Positions 23,619 through 37,200 of a stretch of 64,000 bases of DNA are shown here, piece after piece. The stretch comes from Acanthaster planci (Eukaryota; Echinodermata; Asteroidea; Valvatida; Acanthasteridae). Positions within the stretch are counted from its first letter, which is position 1. Each line of letters begins with the position of its first letter. The notes beneath the pieces are model-generated. The model was given only the letters and a program-made list of their open reading frames with translations, did no database searches and was not told the origin of the DNA. The stretch covers positions 1,866,196 to 1,930,195 of the forward strand of contig NW_019091375.1 in assembly GCF_001949145.1 (NCBI RefSeq), read 5' to 3'. The translations under genes were made by a program, and so were the position numbers.

Positions 23619-23999
23619 CTTGGCGTTCGAACCCAAACGCGACCAGCCGCAGAGTGTCCTGAAAGAAAGTATTGGCAGGACCGTGTGAGCCTTTAAAACG
23701 GCACACTGCGCATGAGTGGGTGGTGCGTACGTGCATCACCGAGAGTATACATAAGTAACATAAGCACAGTAGACTGGCTCCCATCGCTACCATCACAACC
23801 CTTGACGTCTTTTACGTTAGGACAGTTAACCACTGTGGGCAAAAATAACTTTTGATGTAAGCACGCCTTTTCATAAGTCGCTGGAAAGTGTCGGAAGTAA
23901 AGTTTGGAGAAAAAAAAAGAATAAAAGAAAGAGCAACGCGGAAGTTTACACATAATGGACATTTTTAAACATAAACGACCATAACCGGAAATGAACAAA

Positions 24000-24400
24000 C
24001 ATGGGTTTGAACCTTTCGGACATGTTGGGAAATGGGCAGAATTGTCACGTGACTTGTGGTGGCAATCATGCAGGCCACTACCATCCCTCGATATAGTCAG
24101 AGTTCCTTGGTTAGGGCACCAGACCAACGTGCTTTTATGGCGCATAACTGCCGGAGGCACAGCGACATAAGTGTCTCAGTTGGAACCAAAATGGTGAATG
24201 ATGCGTCAGTACACACGGACAATAAGCATACAATGGCTGCATACAGTACTGCACACGTAATGAGCAGCCATTTTGGTTCCAAAGTCTGAGGTTCTCTCTA
24301 TATTCAGCTCTGCTGCTGGAGGTGCAGCACCGCCCTCCTCGACAATCTCTCGACCACGTTCAAAACTCTTCGTTGGTGTATAAATAAAACGTGGGCAGAC
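24000..24400 (+). repeat. Mosaic repeat shared with 5470-6160
   Basis: See the copy at 5470-6160 for the shared blocks. This copy lies directly upstream of the kisspeptin-type signal-peptide exon, in the region where its promoter and first exon are expected. Confidence 0.65.
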
Positions 24401-26211
24401 TGTCACGTGTCGTTTGACAGAAGTCTTTCTGTAGATTTGGCAACATTAATGTCAGTCAACAGAAATCCTTTATGACCCTCTCAGACTTGGCAAAGATGTG
24501 GTGCACAGAAGGTCAGAGGTCACATGAGCGACGCCGAACGCATGGGATCTCATCAGCTTATCGAGACACACTTACTGCAAACACTGTATATACGTTGGAT
24601 TTTGTTACACGGCAACATCAGTTCATATTGCACGACAGAGTATAATATTTCCAAGGCAATGTCTGAATTATGTATTCGGGACCATTGTAAGATATCGGAT
24701 GGCCATACCAACCTTATATGCAAGGTGACTTTTTCAATGTTTTTTCTTCCATCAGGCCGGCATCAATCTCAGATTTAAAAAGATTGTCGAGAATACGATC
24801 TCTTATCTTTGAAAATGAAGCAAGGTGAATAAAAGTGCATTTGGCATTCGTTTTGATGGCTTGTGTTTACCTTGGCGCTACTTAGCCCCCCCCCACCCGG
24901 AAAGGGAAGGGGGTGAGGGAGAAACAGTTTGAGGTTGACGGAGCTAATAAGAATTGAGTCAGTATTTTTGTGGCGAACGATTCGTCTTGGTGAAGAGGAA
25001 GGACAAGAATTGAGTGTTATGTCACGCCTGTTGAGTTATCTTGCAGCAGACCCACCAAAGACCAGGGAGAGAGGTGGACTGGGGTTACAGATTATCTGTC
25101 AGGAGAGACCCAGGTCAGATCTAGCGTCAGAAAGACACTGTTGGACTCTTTTAAACGTGCCCTCAAGCCTGAAAACAAAATCGGAGAATTTTTACAGATG
25201 AAACTGATTGGCTCCCTATATATCCCAGTATTTGTTTCATTTGAACAGTTGCTCTTCCTACGTTGAATTAAGAACGACTGTAGAAACGCCCACACACCCA
25301 CGGAATTAATATTTGTCCCCGAAGGGAGAACCCTGTGTTTAAATAACGGCCCTTTACCTAACACGTGTAAGCTATGTGGCACTGTGTTTTATCAAAGAAA
25401 CAAAACGAAACAATACCTTTGTCCTCTGTGATGAAATACTGAGAGTGTTTTTTCGTGATGTTTCGATACTTGATATCAGAGGTCTTGGTCGCAGTATTGA
25501 ACGTAGGTGTATAGGCTTTAACCTTATAAAGAAGCGGGGCGTTTTTGGACCGGCTCATACTTCAGGGAACCCCCCCCCAGGCATTGGCCTTACCACATCC
25601 AATTCTCTTTATGACATCTATATTAATTACATTTTGTGAAGTCCTAAAATCAGTTCATAGTTTAATATGTGCTGCTGTGGTCTTATGTTTATCTACGGTC
25701 ATACGTATATATAAGCGCAGGTTCATTGAGCATGACAATAGAAGTAAACGTAATATTCGGTGAGCTGCCCAAGAAACAAAATGAACGTCAAGCAACAACG
25801 GTGTGTCAGATTTTCACAAATTGCACGCCGGATAAACACCCTTTCTTAAAAAATGTACCCTTCATAAAGTTTCATTTCCAAAGAGTGAGACAAGATCAGG
25901 CATATTCGAGTAAAAGTCACTGTAATTTGATTAGCACACTTTGGAAAATATCAGCTTGCAGGAAATTTGAGAGTTATGTCGATATGTCTAACTCTCTTCA
26001 ATGTTTTTCAATTTTGTACCTGGTGTTGGAGGGAGTGAAATTTCACCCAATTAGCTTTCAATGGCTTTATCACCTTTGGTAAAAAATCAGTTAGAAGTTG
26101 GACGAACCTGTTGGTAACGGGATGGTTTCTGTGATCCTCGTTTTTTTTTCTTAACTAACTCCGGTAAATAAACGAAGTACTCCATAATCGCTCCGGTTGC
26201 AAACAACCCAT

Positions 26212-26244
26212 TGTGTCGACATATAAAGTCGACATGTCGACACA
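26212..26244. repeat. Perfect 11-bp inverted repeat with 11-bp spacer
   Basis: Arms TGTGTCGACAT and ATGTCGACACA flank ATAAAGTCGAC, which carries a third GTCGAC. Could form a hairpin or bind a dimeric factor; function unknown. Confidence 0.85.
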
Positions 26245-28653
26245 GGACACAAACTTGTGTATCCTGTTTTTGAGGGTTGGTGAGAAGCGTACAGGATGCG
26301 ACGAAAGCTATGCGCCAATGTCACAGGCTTCCATTTACACTGAAGTATCTCTTCCTTCATTTAGCTGGTAAATTTATTGATTTTATGGCAGCAATTCAGA
26401 CACACAATGGCACAAAGAAACGCTTCACGTCTTTTCACAGGAACGTGACTTGACAATGTCGTTTTGTCAGAGACACGAGGAGGCTTTTCAAGAGCACTTT
26501 TTTGTTAACCAAAGCCACATTGGTTACGTGCCGACGTCTATGAAAACTGCCCACATATAGATTAGCAGTAAATTTTATTTTGCAATTAGAAGAATTGTTG
26601 TTGGCATTAACATCGGGCCGGCAAAAGTGAGTGCGTTAAGTGAAGGTTTTTGTCAGTTAGTGGTCAGGAGGAGCGCCCTTCTCTTGTACTCCGTGACGGG
26701 GACAGTGTCAGAGAGTCGATAGCTAGTAGACCAAGGGAAACCAGCGGCGTATCCAGCTTTTGGTGTAGGTGAGTTTGTTTCTGCATTCAATTGGGGACCC
26801 TGAACAATAGAGGACATTAAGGTCCCCGATTGACAGAGGGCCCCCAATTGACAATTGTGCACAAAACATATGGATGGTCTTCTAAAAAAGTTAAAGTACA
26901 AACAAAAGAGGAACAATAGCGGGTCCCCAGTTGCAGGCAAATACACACTTGCATGTGTGTGGGACGGGGAAAATCCAAAACCAAATGCGGCTTCGGGCTC
27001 ATTATACATGATGTTGGGGAAGAAAAAAAAAGACCTCAATCACGATCGAGATATCCTTGATTTTATTTCCTGGTGTTGTTTTCTTAGGATTTTGGTGCTA
27101 ATATTTGATAAATAAATATAGACTGATTACTTTATCCCTATCCACCTTCCCCCGCATGATAAGCCACTGGAAATAACCCCTCATTCCCCACGAAATCGAT
27201 AGCATCGCTAATCCAAAACAGACGCCAGAAAATGTTACAGTGAATACAACAGTAATACTAACAAATGAAAATTGGAAATAATACTATGATATTTAGTGGA
27301 TACCAAGTATTGCGAGTATCAGTTTCTTTGAATATCCATTTCGGAATTTGATTTCGCAAGAAATGAAAAAAAAATAAAGTAATAAATTGCATTTATACGC
27401 GTACAGTTTGAATGTGCTGCTGATGAATTAGGCATTTATTGATTATCACGTTTTTGTCCTACCCAAACGATATTCAAATTTTCGAGTGCCTACCGTTACG
27501 ACAAATCGTGTTCTGAAAGGTTAAAATCTATCAAAATTAACATACAGCTGATCCTTCCGTACCGACTGTTTCCTGAAGTAGCCTTTTTACTCTCCTCTGA
27601 AACGGAATTCGAAGAATACATCGTTTTCTCAATATGTATAACATTGTCCAAACACTATCAAATAAAACAAGAAGATTCAACAAACCTAGATTCCTCAATA
27701 AGGATGTCCATTGTATTCTTGTGTTAGTTTCACCTTCACCTTACACTTAGGTTTATCGGACGTGATTTCAATATTAATGAAATTCCATGCAGGAAGCACT
27801 TTGGCTTGTATTGGAAGCTAACACTACTGGCCTTTTAACACTCCCAAGACATATTTACAGTCTTCTTCAATAAAACTAGCACATACACCCTGCGCAAGTG
27901 TAAACGTGAGTAAACCCCCCCCCCCGACTAGTGGAGTGTCATTGCTGGCTGCAGGACTGAGTGAACAGGCCCAGAGTAGGTAAATCACCTCGCGATGTTT
28001 AACATTTTCAATAATTGATATATATTTCCAATAACACTGCAAACGCAAGTACTCGTAAGCGCTCGCCCCTTCGTGGTATTTAGCTTCCCCCTTTTCAACA
28101 ACACATCAAATAACGTAGCTACTTGAGTGGTTGTGTCATCACCGCACGATAACGTGCCGCTCGCAGCAGGACTGACGGAATAGCTCGCGTGATCGTTAAC
28201 TTGAATCGCAAACTAATATTGTAAACGAGAGAGCGGTATTTCTCCCCTTGGAGACTTAAAAATGGCAAGATTGAGCCGCAGCTCTCCCTGGTTTCTCAGA
28301 CCCCAAAGGAAAATCTATCTCGCTAATACCTGGCACTGAATTTCCTGCCCTTGGACTGACGAGCACTCAAGAGTGGCCCTACACAGGCTCTCTTGTCGGC
28401 ACTTAACCCGGCATCTTGTATTTTCAATTATTGCACTGCCATTTACGTTCCGGGGCAAACTGCAACACATAATAACAGACAATAAATACCCTTGCTTCAT
28501 TAAACAGGAAAACTCTCTCAGGTATTTAAGAGAAGATCCCAGAGATGATCGGAAATCAAAAGTTTCAATTCTTCGCGCTCAATTTAGTGTAGAGTTTCAG
28601 GAAGGCTTACGGATATCTCGGTGAGGGTTACAATGCGAAGATGATCTCTTTCT

Positions 28654-28688
28654 TTCAAAATGGTCCCCAAGCGGACCGCCATTTTGAA
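28654..28688. repeat. Inverted repeat of two YY1-like sites
   Basis: TTCAAAATGG at 28654-28663 faces CCATTTTGAA at 28679-28688, a perfect 10-bp inversion. The outer words resemble the AAAATGG core of YY1 sites. Confidence 0.75.
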
Positions 28689-30254
28689 CAAAACAAAGGT
28701 GTCCACATTTTAAGTGAGAAAAGTTACAGTAGCTCCTAGAGTCCCGATTTGTTAAAGACCCTCCAAACTATTTCTAAACCTTCCAGTTCATGCATGGCCC
28801 ACTGACTACTCAAAATACAACTTGAAGGTTTGCAGATCGTGAGCAGGGCAGTGGTGTATCCAGGCGAAGTGACTTTTTTTCCCCAAAAAGAATGTCCACT
28901 TACTCAGCGTTAAATGATCCCTCACCTCCATCCCCTCAAGTCAAACGGTAGTACGTTTCCATCTATTGCTTTCAATACCATAAAGATGGCAGGCTATTTT
29001 GGACTCATCGACATTGGCGTTTCTCCGCATTCGGGTAGATGGAGGGCAACGACTCAGGCTCACTGTAGGGAAGTTTGTCATCTCTACAGGGCCCATTTCT
29101 AACTTTAGGAAGAGGTCATTCTTTCTATTGGAGGAAAAATCACGTGGTGGCAAAGTCTATTCCATCCTCGTACGGAAGTACACGTTTGGTCTTTGTCGAA
29201 GTTGTGGTTGAATATTTCTATTTTATTGCACTGAGAATTCGTAATTTTGAGAATTCTGCTTCAGAAGCTTTGCCGATTCTAAAAGATTATTTTTTTACAC
29301 ATCTATTTTGCTGACACAAACTTGGAAAAAAATCATTAAAGTTGATGGTCAATTTGATCTGGTATACACACGGAATGGTGCTGCCATCGATTAAAAAATA
29401 CGTCCTAAAGCTAACCGTACGTACAATCCAATTCAACCAATGTTATGACATGCGACGGGACATGAAAGATCTACAAACTCGTACAGAAGCCGAGCACGGT
29501 AGACGAAAATAAAGAGAATATTGCAAGACGTTATACATGTACCGAATATTACTTAATGTTTTCGATTGTTAATTGACAGGAACCAATGAGAAAAGGTCTT
29601 CGATACATTTGAGGGAAAAGTAAACCGACTTTTAAAGAAGGGGTTGCACAAAAGAGTCGTCGCCATTTTCCTAAATATGCACCTGCTAACGAGGTTTACA
29701 TTCCTTTACATTATTTTTTTGGAAATAACTTGGGAAAACGTTTTTTTGTTCAAGCAAATGTTGCATAATGTAATCAAAGAAAAGTTGAGCCAGTGTATGC
29801 AGATATTAAACAAACTTTTTAATGGTTTGTATTAATGTTCACCGTAACGTGTATCATTCCGTCGCCATGTTTTAAATCAAATTTGCAAAATCAAATATTC
29901 AGTGCTTAGAGTGACGTTATTGCAGCGATATCCCAACTGCAGAGTTCTGCGAGACACAAAGGAATTACATTGTTTCTAAAAGTCTAATACAGGCATCTCA
30001 ATTGAATCAATTATGGAAAACAAGTTGTACCATCCATTTAATGTTCATCTCAGCATCTGTCAATAACTCAATTAAGTCATTTCTCGCGCTCGTAGCATTA
30101 TATCTCGATATTTTGACCGTACAAAAGATATCTTGGCAATCCATCGAAAGAGCATATGAACTTAAATGTGATATAAATCGAATATTCAAAACGGGGAAAA
30201 GCTCTCTTACATGTTGTGAATTGCGGAAGCTTCACATCTTGCATAGTTAAAGCT

Positions 30255-30630
30255 GGAGTGTTACTGAACACTACGGTGTTACAGTCACTCGTGTATACTT
30301 GTGGAAATGATAGCGTCGAATAAAAACGGTGTTGGAGTGAAAAGGTAAACCTCACACTGCTGTGTTGAGGTATGCCTTCATACAAATGTGATAAGTGTGG
30401 CGATGGCTTGTGAGTTTTTGTATTTGCATGTTATATTGTTTGTCACGATTTTGAATTTGCTGATACAGACAAGGGATCTGAAGGCTTATTTCAGTGAAGA
30501 ATATCAAGTATCCTAACGCATTTAAACCGTTGCGAAAATTTAACACCCCGTGTATCAATATAGAAATGTCATCGGTGTTGGCTTAGTGTAAATGTAACAC
30601 CCACAGTGTTTGAAGTGTAACACCGGTTCT
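30255..30630. repeat. GTGTTA/TAACAC-rich palindromic module
   Basis: AGTGTTACTGAACACT (30257-30272) is a perfect short hairpin. GGTGTTAC follows at 30275, and GTAACAC and GTGTAACACCGG lie at 30594 and 30615 in the opposite sense, as if terminal to one element. Similar words mark the repeats at 50.95-51.23 and 52.0 kb. Confidence 0.45.
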
Positions 30631-30639
30631 TTCCTCATT

Positions 30640-33600
30640 AATTCACCCATGCAAGTCAGCCACACTGTGCACACAAAGAAAGGTTTACTGCAGCTGTTGG
30701 TGTTAACGTGTTGACACGTCATGGAAATCCATTTTTATTCTTTCAGGTTCATAATAATTGCTACAGAGTAGTACCCCAACCCAACTCAGAGGTAAACGAA
30801 CGAGAAAAAAAGGTTCAAGCTGATCCTTGGGCAAGCTACACTTCACACATGGACTTGCAATCTTAAAACAATCTGAACGGGGAAAGAGAACGGAAAAAAG
30901 AGCAAGAAGCGAGGAAATGGAAGTTGGAGAAAGGAGAGGAAATGAAGAAAACTTAACCTTTGCAAGCAAACCTCCCGCCGGCGCACCTTAAACGCGAGGG
31001 AGATAATGTACAGTGGTCCAAGGATGACTAAATGAAAGGCAGAGTTAAAAAAAAAAGTTTATGGTACACAAGTAGAGAAGGTTTTATATGATGGTTTTAT
31101 TTTTGCATTAATCACATGCTCACCATTTTGTTGTGTTTTTAACCATCGGGCCAAGAAAGATGGGATCTTTTCATTAAGTTAATCAGTTGTGAATGAATTC
31201 ATTTATGTATCTTTAGACGAATGAAAATAGACTCTGTAGCGGCAGTGAAACATATTTCTTTTCTCTCTGGTCATTTTCCCCCAAAGCTGGCTGGACATGC
31301 AGCTCCTCGGCGCACCGATATGAACTTGCTAAGTACTCTCGCCGACGGGGATTCCGTCCATTACAATAATCGCTGCCTTGATGAGCGCGCTGCGGGTGAA
31401 ATAACTTGATCCGTTTGCCGAACGCGCAGCACAAGCGCCCGTAAAACGGACACGGACGAGCATCGGACGGAGAGGGTATATCAAACCTTCAGCAGACGCC
31501 CAGGCAATCCAACTGGAGCACGAGCTTAGTAAAACAGGGCTTAAGACAAATGAAGCTGGTTAGACACAAACAGACCGCAAACAACAAACATTATCGGGAA
31601 AAAATAAAACAAAGACTGAAGTTTGATCCATCCAAACTGGAACTATTGTGCAACAACGCGGTAGTAGATTCCATTGTCAAATAGGGGTGGCATTCTTTAC
31701 TCGAACGTTGTGCAGTGCAAGTATAGGAGAAGTGAGCACAACAAACACTTGTTGAGCATTTGTCAATTTAGTCTGGTACCAAGGATATGTTTCCTGAAAA
31801 GCGAACGAGACAAACTCCACCAGTGGTCACCAACTTGCGCATGGAGCTTTCAAGATGACAGCAGCAACATTTGGCGATGCAAAGGTGCAAAGGCTCACAT
31901 ACAGTTAAATCAACAACTGTTGCAGCGGCTTGATTAGATTGTCATTTAATTTACTATTTGGATTGATTTTTCGTCACCATAATAGCTACAAAGTGAAAGT
32001 GGGAGTTATAGTTTACAACATGGGAAATATTGCCGACTAGTTGCAGAATAATAAAAATGGGACACTTTCACATAACTTTGGACTGTTAGATAACGCATTA
32101 AAATAAGAAAGCGTACCCTACGATTCGACTTGCAGTGCGATTCTTGTCAGAAGTGCAAACACACGGCAGTCAGTGACTCAAGACATTTCTTTTGTTTCAG
32201 AAAGAGAAGACACAGACTGCCTTAGCCTAGGAAATCTGCCGTAGAGCATAGAAGGAGATCTTTCTCCATCTCGTGAATGCTTTAGTATCGGTAGAAGTCA
32301 TTTCGGTTTGCGAAAAAGAACGTCCTCGCCGAGTTTCAGTCATGCTTCCATGTCTGGGATCCTCGTCAATCGATGTAAACTGAGTTGCAGCCGCTCCCCC
32401 TACATATCTGCCGCAACAAACCTCGGAGAAAATGCCATTTTATTTCTAATTTAAAAATTTGCAGACATCACAAAGATTACTACGTTAGATGTTGACTCGG
32501 ACAAATCAAAGTGCTATGGACCAGTGCACCTGGACTTTTTTTTCACCGAAACGCAGAACCACTGAGTACAAAATCTTTAAACCAAGCACCCCCGTCGATA
32601 AGTTCAATATTCCCGCAATCATCAAGCAACGATCGGCCACCGGTGTCACCCCAGGCTGGCAATCAGCGTGGATCGTTATGGTGCTTAACTCTGTTTGTAG
32701 AGGGCCGCTCTACCAAACCTAGTCAGAGATGATCACACAAAGACTTTTTACACCAGGTCGAAGCGTGTTGGGCTCAGACTCTCGAAAGCAAATTGGCGAT
32801 TTCTGTCAATTTACCGAGCGTCCAATTTGACACCACCTGCGCCAACGTTGCTGCTTGGCGTCTTCCTTTACTTCATCTCAGGACGGGGACGAGCAGCAAC
32901 AAGCTGGAACTGTTACTTCAACGGACTGGACCACCAAGAAGGCAGATCATAAACTCAAAATTTAGCACAAGCCTCCAGGTGAGTATGGGGGTGAACCCCC
33001 TCCTAGCTCTGAGACAAAAAAGGTTGAAAAAGGTGTAAAAACACCTATATTTATAAACAAGACAGCATCCAGCAGATTGTTCTTATGTCTACAATTAAGG
33101 TGAGGGTTACAAACAGGAGACTATAAAGCTAGAACGTACTGCTTATGATGTATAGGATATTTTTTTTAAAATCCGGTCCGACCCCCCCCCCTCGGAGAAT
33201 TCCTATATTTGGCCCTGAACCCCTGAACAGGTTTTTCCTCTTATTCTTGTAACCGTTTAATTCAGACACATTCAAATGTTTGACTGGTGGTTCTCAAGAG
33301 AACTAACCCTCAAAGTCCCTAACTATAATGGTAACATCAGGAATTTAGCAGATAATAATGTACGACGAAGTATCAAAGTTGTTTAAAAACTTAAGAGAAC
33401 AGCAAAGTATATATCGCTGATTTTTTCTAGACTCAGAGATACGCCCTTTGCTAGTGGATGTCGGGGACAAAATCTGTCCTACTAAGAAAGAAAAAGAAAC
33501 AAAGTTGGCTGGCAATTCAGTGGCCTTTTAATCTTATTGGTATTTGTTTGCTTTTATTTTCTTTTTCCTTCCTGAATAGTGAGTATAGTTGAAGAAACTC

Positions 33601-34012
33601 AGCAGTATTTAGGTGTTTGGCGTCAGAGCCCCCTCCCCCGCCCAAATCAGTCAGAATCGGTAGCTGCGCAGTTTTGTCGTGATCGTCTCAACCGCATCGA
33701 CCCGAGGTGGAGTGGGCCGGCTGCTCGCATCGCCGGTTGCAGTCCCCGCACCATGTGACGCCGCATACTGATCCCTCGGCAAAATCCCCGTCGACCCCCT
33801 CCCCAGGCCGCACGGTCTGCACTGTTCATGCGTTACAATTCACCGTGGTGGAGGGCTGGCAGGTCCGATGGAAAGAGGTCAGACTGAATGAATAAAGAGG
33901 CAGGGAACTCTTTCGTGACCTCTTATAAACTCCCCGGTCCACACACAAAATGTCTCAACACTGAAAACGACCTGAACTTTTCCTCATGTAGAATGGTCCA
34001 TAAGGCTACTGT
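30640..34012. other. No supported gene
   Basis: Intergenic AT-rich DNA. One splice-bordered open stretch at 32465-32565 is discussed under findings. Confidence 0.5.
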
Positions 34013-34020
34013 GTGACATG

Positions 34021-34227
34021 CAGTTGCGTCACTGAGGTGACATTTCTGAAGGGGTGCCCATGCAGGGGGCACATTACGGGGGGGGGCAATTGGAAGAAAT
34101 GCAAGGGTCTTGTAGATAGGCTGTGTATATTCCAACGTGTCAAAGAGGGGCCGTTGGCACCAACGTCTGCTGGGACAGGGCTGGGGCATGAGTCCCCAGT
34201 ACCCTCCGGCCAGTCGTTACGCCACTG
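34021..34227. mobile_element. hAT-like MITE, 207 bp, related to 8018-8237
   Basis: Left end CAGTTGCGTCACTGAGG; right end, reversed, CAGTGGCGTAACGACTGG. Flanking octamers GTGACATG (34013-34020) and ACGACGTG (34228-34235) agree at five of eight sites, and all three differences are transitions, as expected from decay. The G-rich interior (GGGGTGCCCATG, GGGGGCAC) resembles the 8 kb element. Confidence 0.6.
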
Positions 34228-34235
34228 ACGACGTG

Positions 34236-37200
34236 ACTGGGTTACTTAGAGTAGAAATAAAGATTTCAAAATATGCAGGGTACGTCATTGGCACACTTTC
34301 TCCCGTGACATACAAAAGTGAATGTCTCTTAGAGCGTGTATTTGGTTGAATATAAAGACTCATCTGTTTAATATGAGCGCTAGTATTGATTGACTTATCA
34401 CCTGCAAACTTGCAAATGTTTGTTGACATATCAGTCCACAATTGATAACAACTGATAACACCTTCCACCTCTCTCATCTGCATGAAATCTTAAAAGCTTC
34501 AATACAGCAAGCACCATATTTCGATAAAGGAATGTGGAACTACCTGACGACTTAACAATGAAAGTTATTCGAAAATCAACGGAACCGTTTACATGTATAG
34601 AAAAAAAACTGTTTCTTTCGGAGTTCTTTAAAAAATAGAGTGTAGCACTGTATTGGAAGCATGTTTTTAAAGTTGTGGTTACCATTTCCTGATTGATTGT
34701 TTTTATTTATGCCTTCAACGAGGGTAAATATTACCGATATTGACAATCTGGAGTCTTTTAAAATCAACAAATTCATAGTTTTCGCACGTTTAGAGGGGAA
34801 ATACATGATGTTAAATTTGTTGACAATGTGGTTATTTTTTTCGATCAAAGTCTCTTGCGAGCTGCCACGACTGTCACTTAAAGTAAACGAGACAATGATC
34901 AGGACAGTTTCGCCAACTGCATCACGTACAGAAAATGCTTGATTAGATGACAGGTGCAGTTTCGTCCGGAAATAAATTGATCAAGGCGAATTTTGTACCG
35001 ACGAGCGACAATTACAGTGATTGCGACTTCCATAAATTGTGTTATGGTCTATTTTTTACCCTCCGATAAAAAGACCGTCTGCGCTTGCAGTTTTTATTTC
35101 ACAACTTCCTCGATTTACAAATGTGCAGCCAGAAGCTTGATTCTGTCAATGAAAGGCTGAGAACAGCCCTCAGGATACACCTGGGTGCCAGGTTAATCTC
35201 TTTCTCGAGGCACCCGTCCATAGATTTTGTTCTCTTAGCTTTGTGTCAGTAGCCTACGCAGGAAGAGTGACGCAAGCTTCCATCGAGATCGTTCAGTAAC
35301 GAGAACTGAAGACAGGCGCGGATATTGGCGATTACCCACAAGATGATGAGAGAAAGAATGCTGAACGCATCACATGATCTGGTTATTCTTGTTTTTCGAA
35401 ACTCAAACCAGTTTGGGGTAGGCATAATCATTGTACTGATACTTATTTACGCCAACCTGATATTGCCATTCGGTTGGAAATACTGCGTGGGAAGTGCACA
35501 CTGGCCAGCATGAATTTTCCTCACGAGAAAACAGTTGTGCCAAACCAAATGAAATTGCAGTTTTCCATTCTTTCAGAACTAATTCTTGCGTGACCGTGAA
35601 ACAGCGGCGCCGATTGGGGCCTGGCTGAACCTCGTCGCCGACACTACGCAGAGGTCTCCATCAATTTGTCGCTCACTTACTCGGGCGCCGACAGAACGGC
35701 AATGCAATAAACTTCGCATTTATCCATGCCAAACGGCCCTGTAATTGATTGGGTCGAGAGCGGCGTTGTTCTCCAGGCTAAACTGCCGTTTGCCGAGCTT
35801 AATGATCGATACATCACAGGATACACTGGGCAAAGAGGTCTGACAAGATCTTGACGAAACTGATTGTTGGCGGACTACAATATTTTCCGGTGAATTATAC
35901 CAATATTAACTTCATGAAAACAATTGCTAAGGCCGGCACTTCGGACACAATTCCCAACTAAGAGAAGCAGCCCTTTTCCTTTCGTTGATTTAATTTCTTA
36001 AGCCGTGTTAAACGTATCTACGGCTCGACCTGGCAAGTGTGTCACACGGGAAAATCGGGAAAGTGTGTTCTTTATTTTAAGTCATAACCATTTTAATTCG
36101 GACATGTCCTTAAAATAATTTACAAAGCTTTTCTGAAATAACATCCAGTCAATTACAGTAATCTACTGCACAATCTGGCATATCAAAATATACGCGGATC
36201 GTGAAATAAACTACTCTGAAACTAAGTCACATACCCATTTGTGCAGAATCACCGCCACCACTCCATTAGAAGTTTGTGCAATATTTTTGTGCTGACAGGT
36301 AGTGTTTGATTTTCAAATTTGAAAAGATGTTTCTCACGAAGTGTCTTAAGTTCGATACGGGGAGCCAAAATCTTACGGCTTTCATTGAGAGTGTTTTGGT
36401 AAAACATGTGGAACCTAAGAATTCTTTACCAGAATCAGCTAAGTACGCTTTACATGCAGAAGTGAAACAAGGCCATTCATAATTCCAGTTTTGGTCTCAA
36501 AACGCAGGATAGATTAACAAAAGGCGAGGACAAAGAGCTACCAAAAATGTCACTAAAATGAATTTAACTGCTCAATGGGAAACGGGCGTCAAATCAGAAC
36601 TGATGTCTTATATCTGCTGTGGACACGTTTAACGTGGGTTCGTTGCTAACTGCATATTATCGTTACTGTTTCCTTCTCGATCTGCCTAAACCCGAAGAGA
36701 ACACCTCGAAAAGTAGAAAATGATTTATGACAACTTAACGGGCACCGATGTAGTGATTGTGCATAAGTATCCAGAGCTCCTTGGCAGTTGAAGGTCAAGC
36801 TTGCATATCTTGATGTCTCCTTCCTCATTGAAGATTCCGTTCCATTTGACATCAATGTCAATGCATATTTCTGCTTTGATAAAGGACAATTCGTTTGGGG
36901 GGTTTAAATTCCACAGAAAAAAAGTTCGGCGGCCCTTTTCTGGTGAGTTTTTTTGTCAGTGTGTGCTTGTAACTCTAATGTAACGACATGGTTCTCCCGG
37001 CAATCAACATTAAAACCGACCTAGTTGTTGGTATCCGTGACTAACTGTGAACCGGCCATGCTGTGGTCCTCTCCTTGCCTTAAATCATTAAAATAGCCAA
37101 CCCTTGCGGTTTATTCAATTGGGGAGGACTGTTCAGCTGGGAGAGAGATAGGTGCGGGCCAACATTTAATTGCCTAAGTCAATATTTGTGTGGGGTGATC

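Larger units (their letters stand above)
24410..30240. other. No supported gene
   Basis: Part of the intergenic stretch between the two genes. It holds two notable palindromes (26212-26244, 28654-28688) and two isolated hAT-like termini: CAGCGGCGTATCCAGC near 26744 and CAGTGGTGTATCCAGG near 28849. No matching opposite ends were seen. Confidence 0.5.

Noticed and set aside
23619-23636. Upstream in-frame TTG start giving a longer signal-peptide exon
   Set aside because: Not an ATG; the downstream ATG gives a normal signal peptide.
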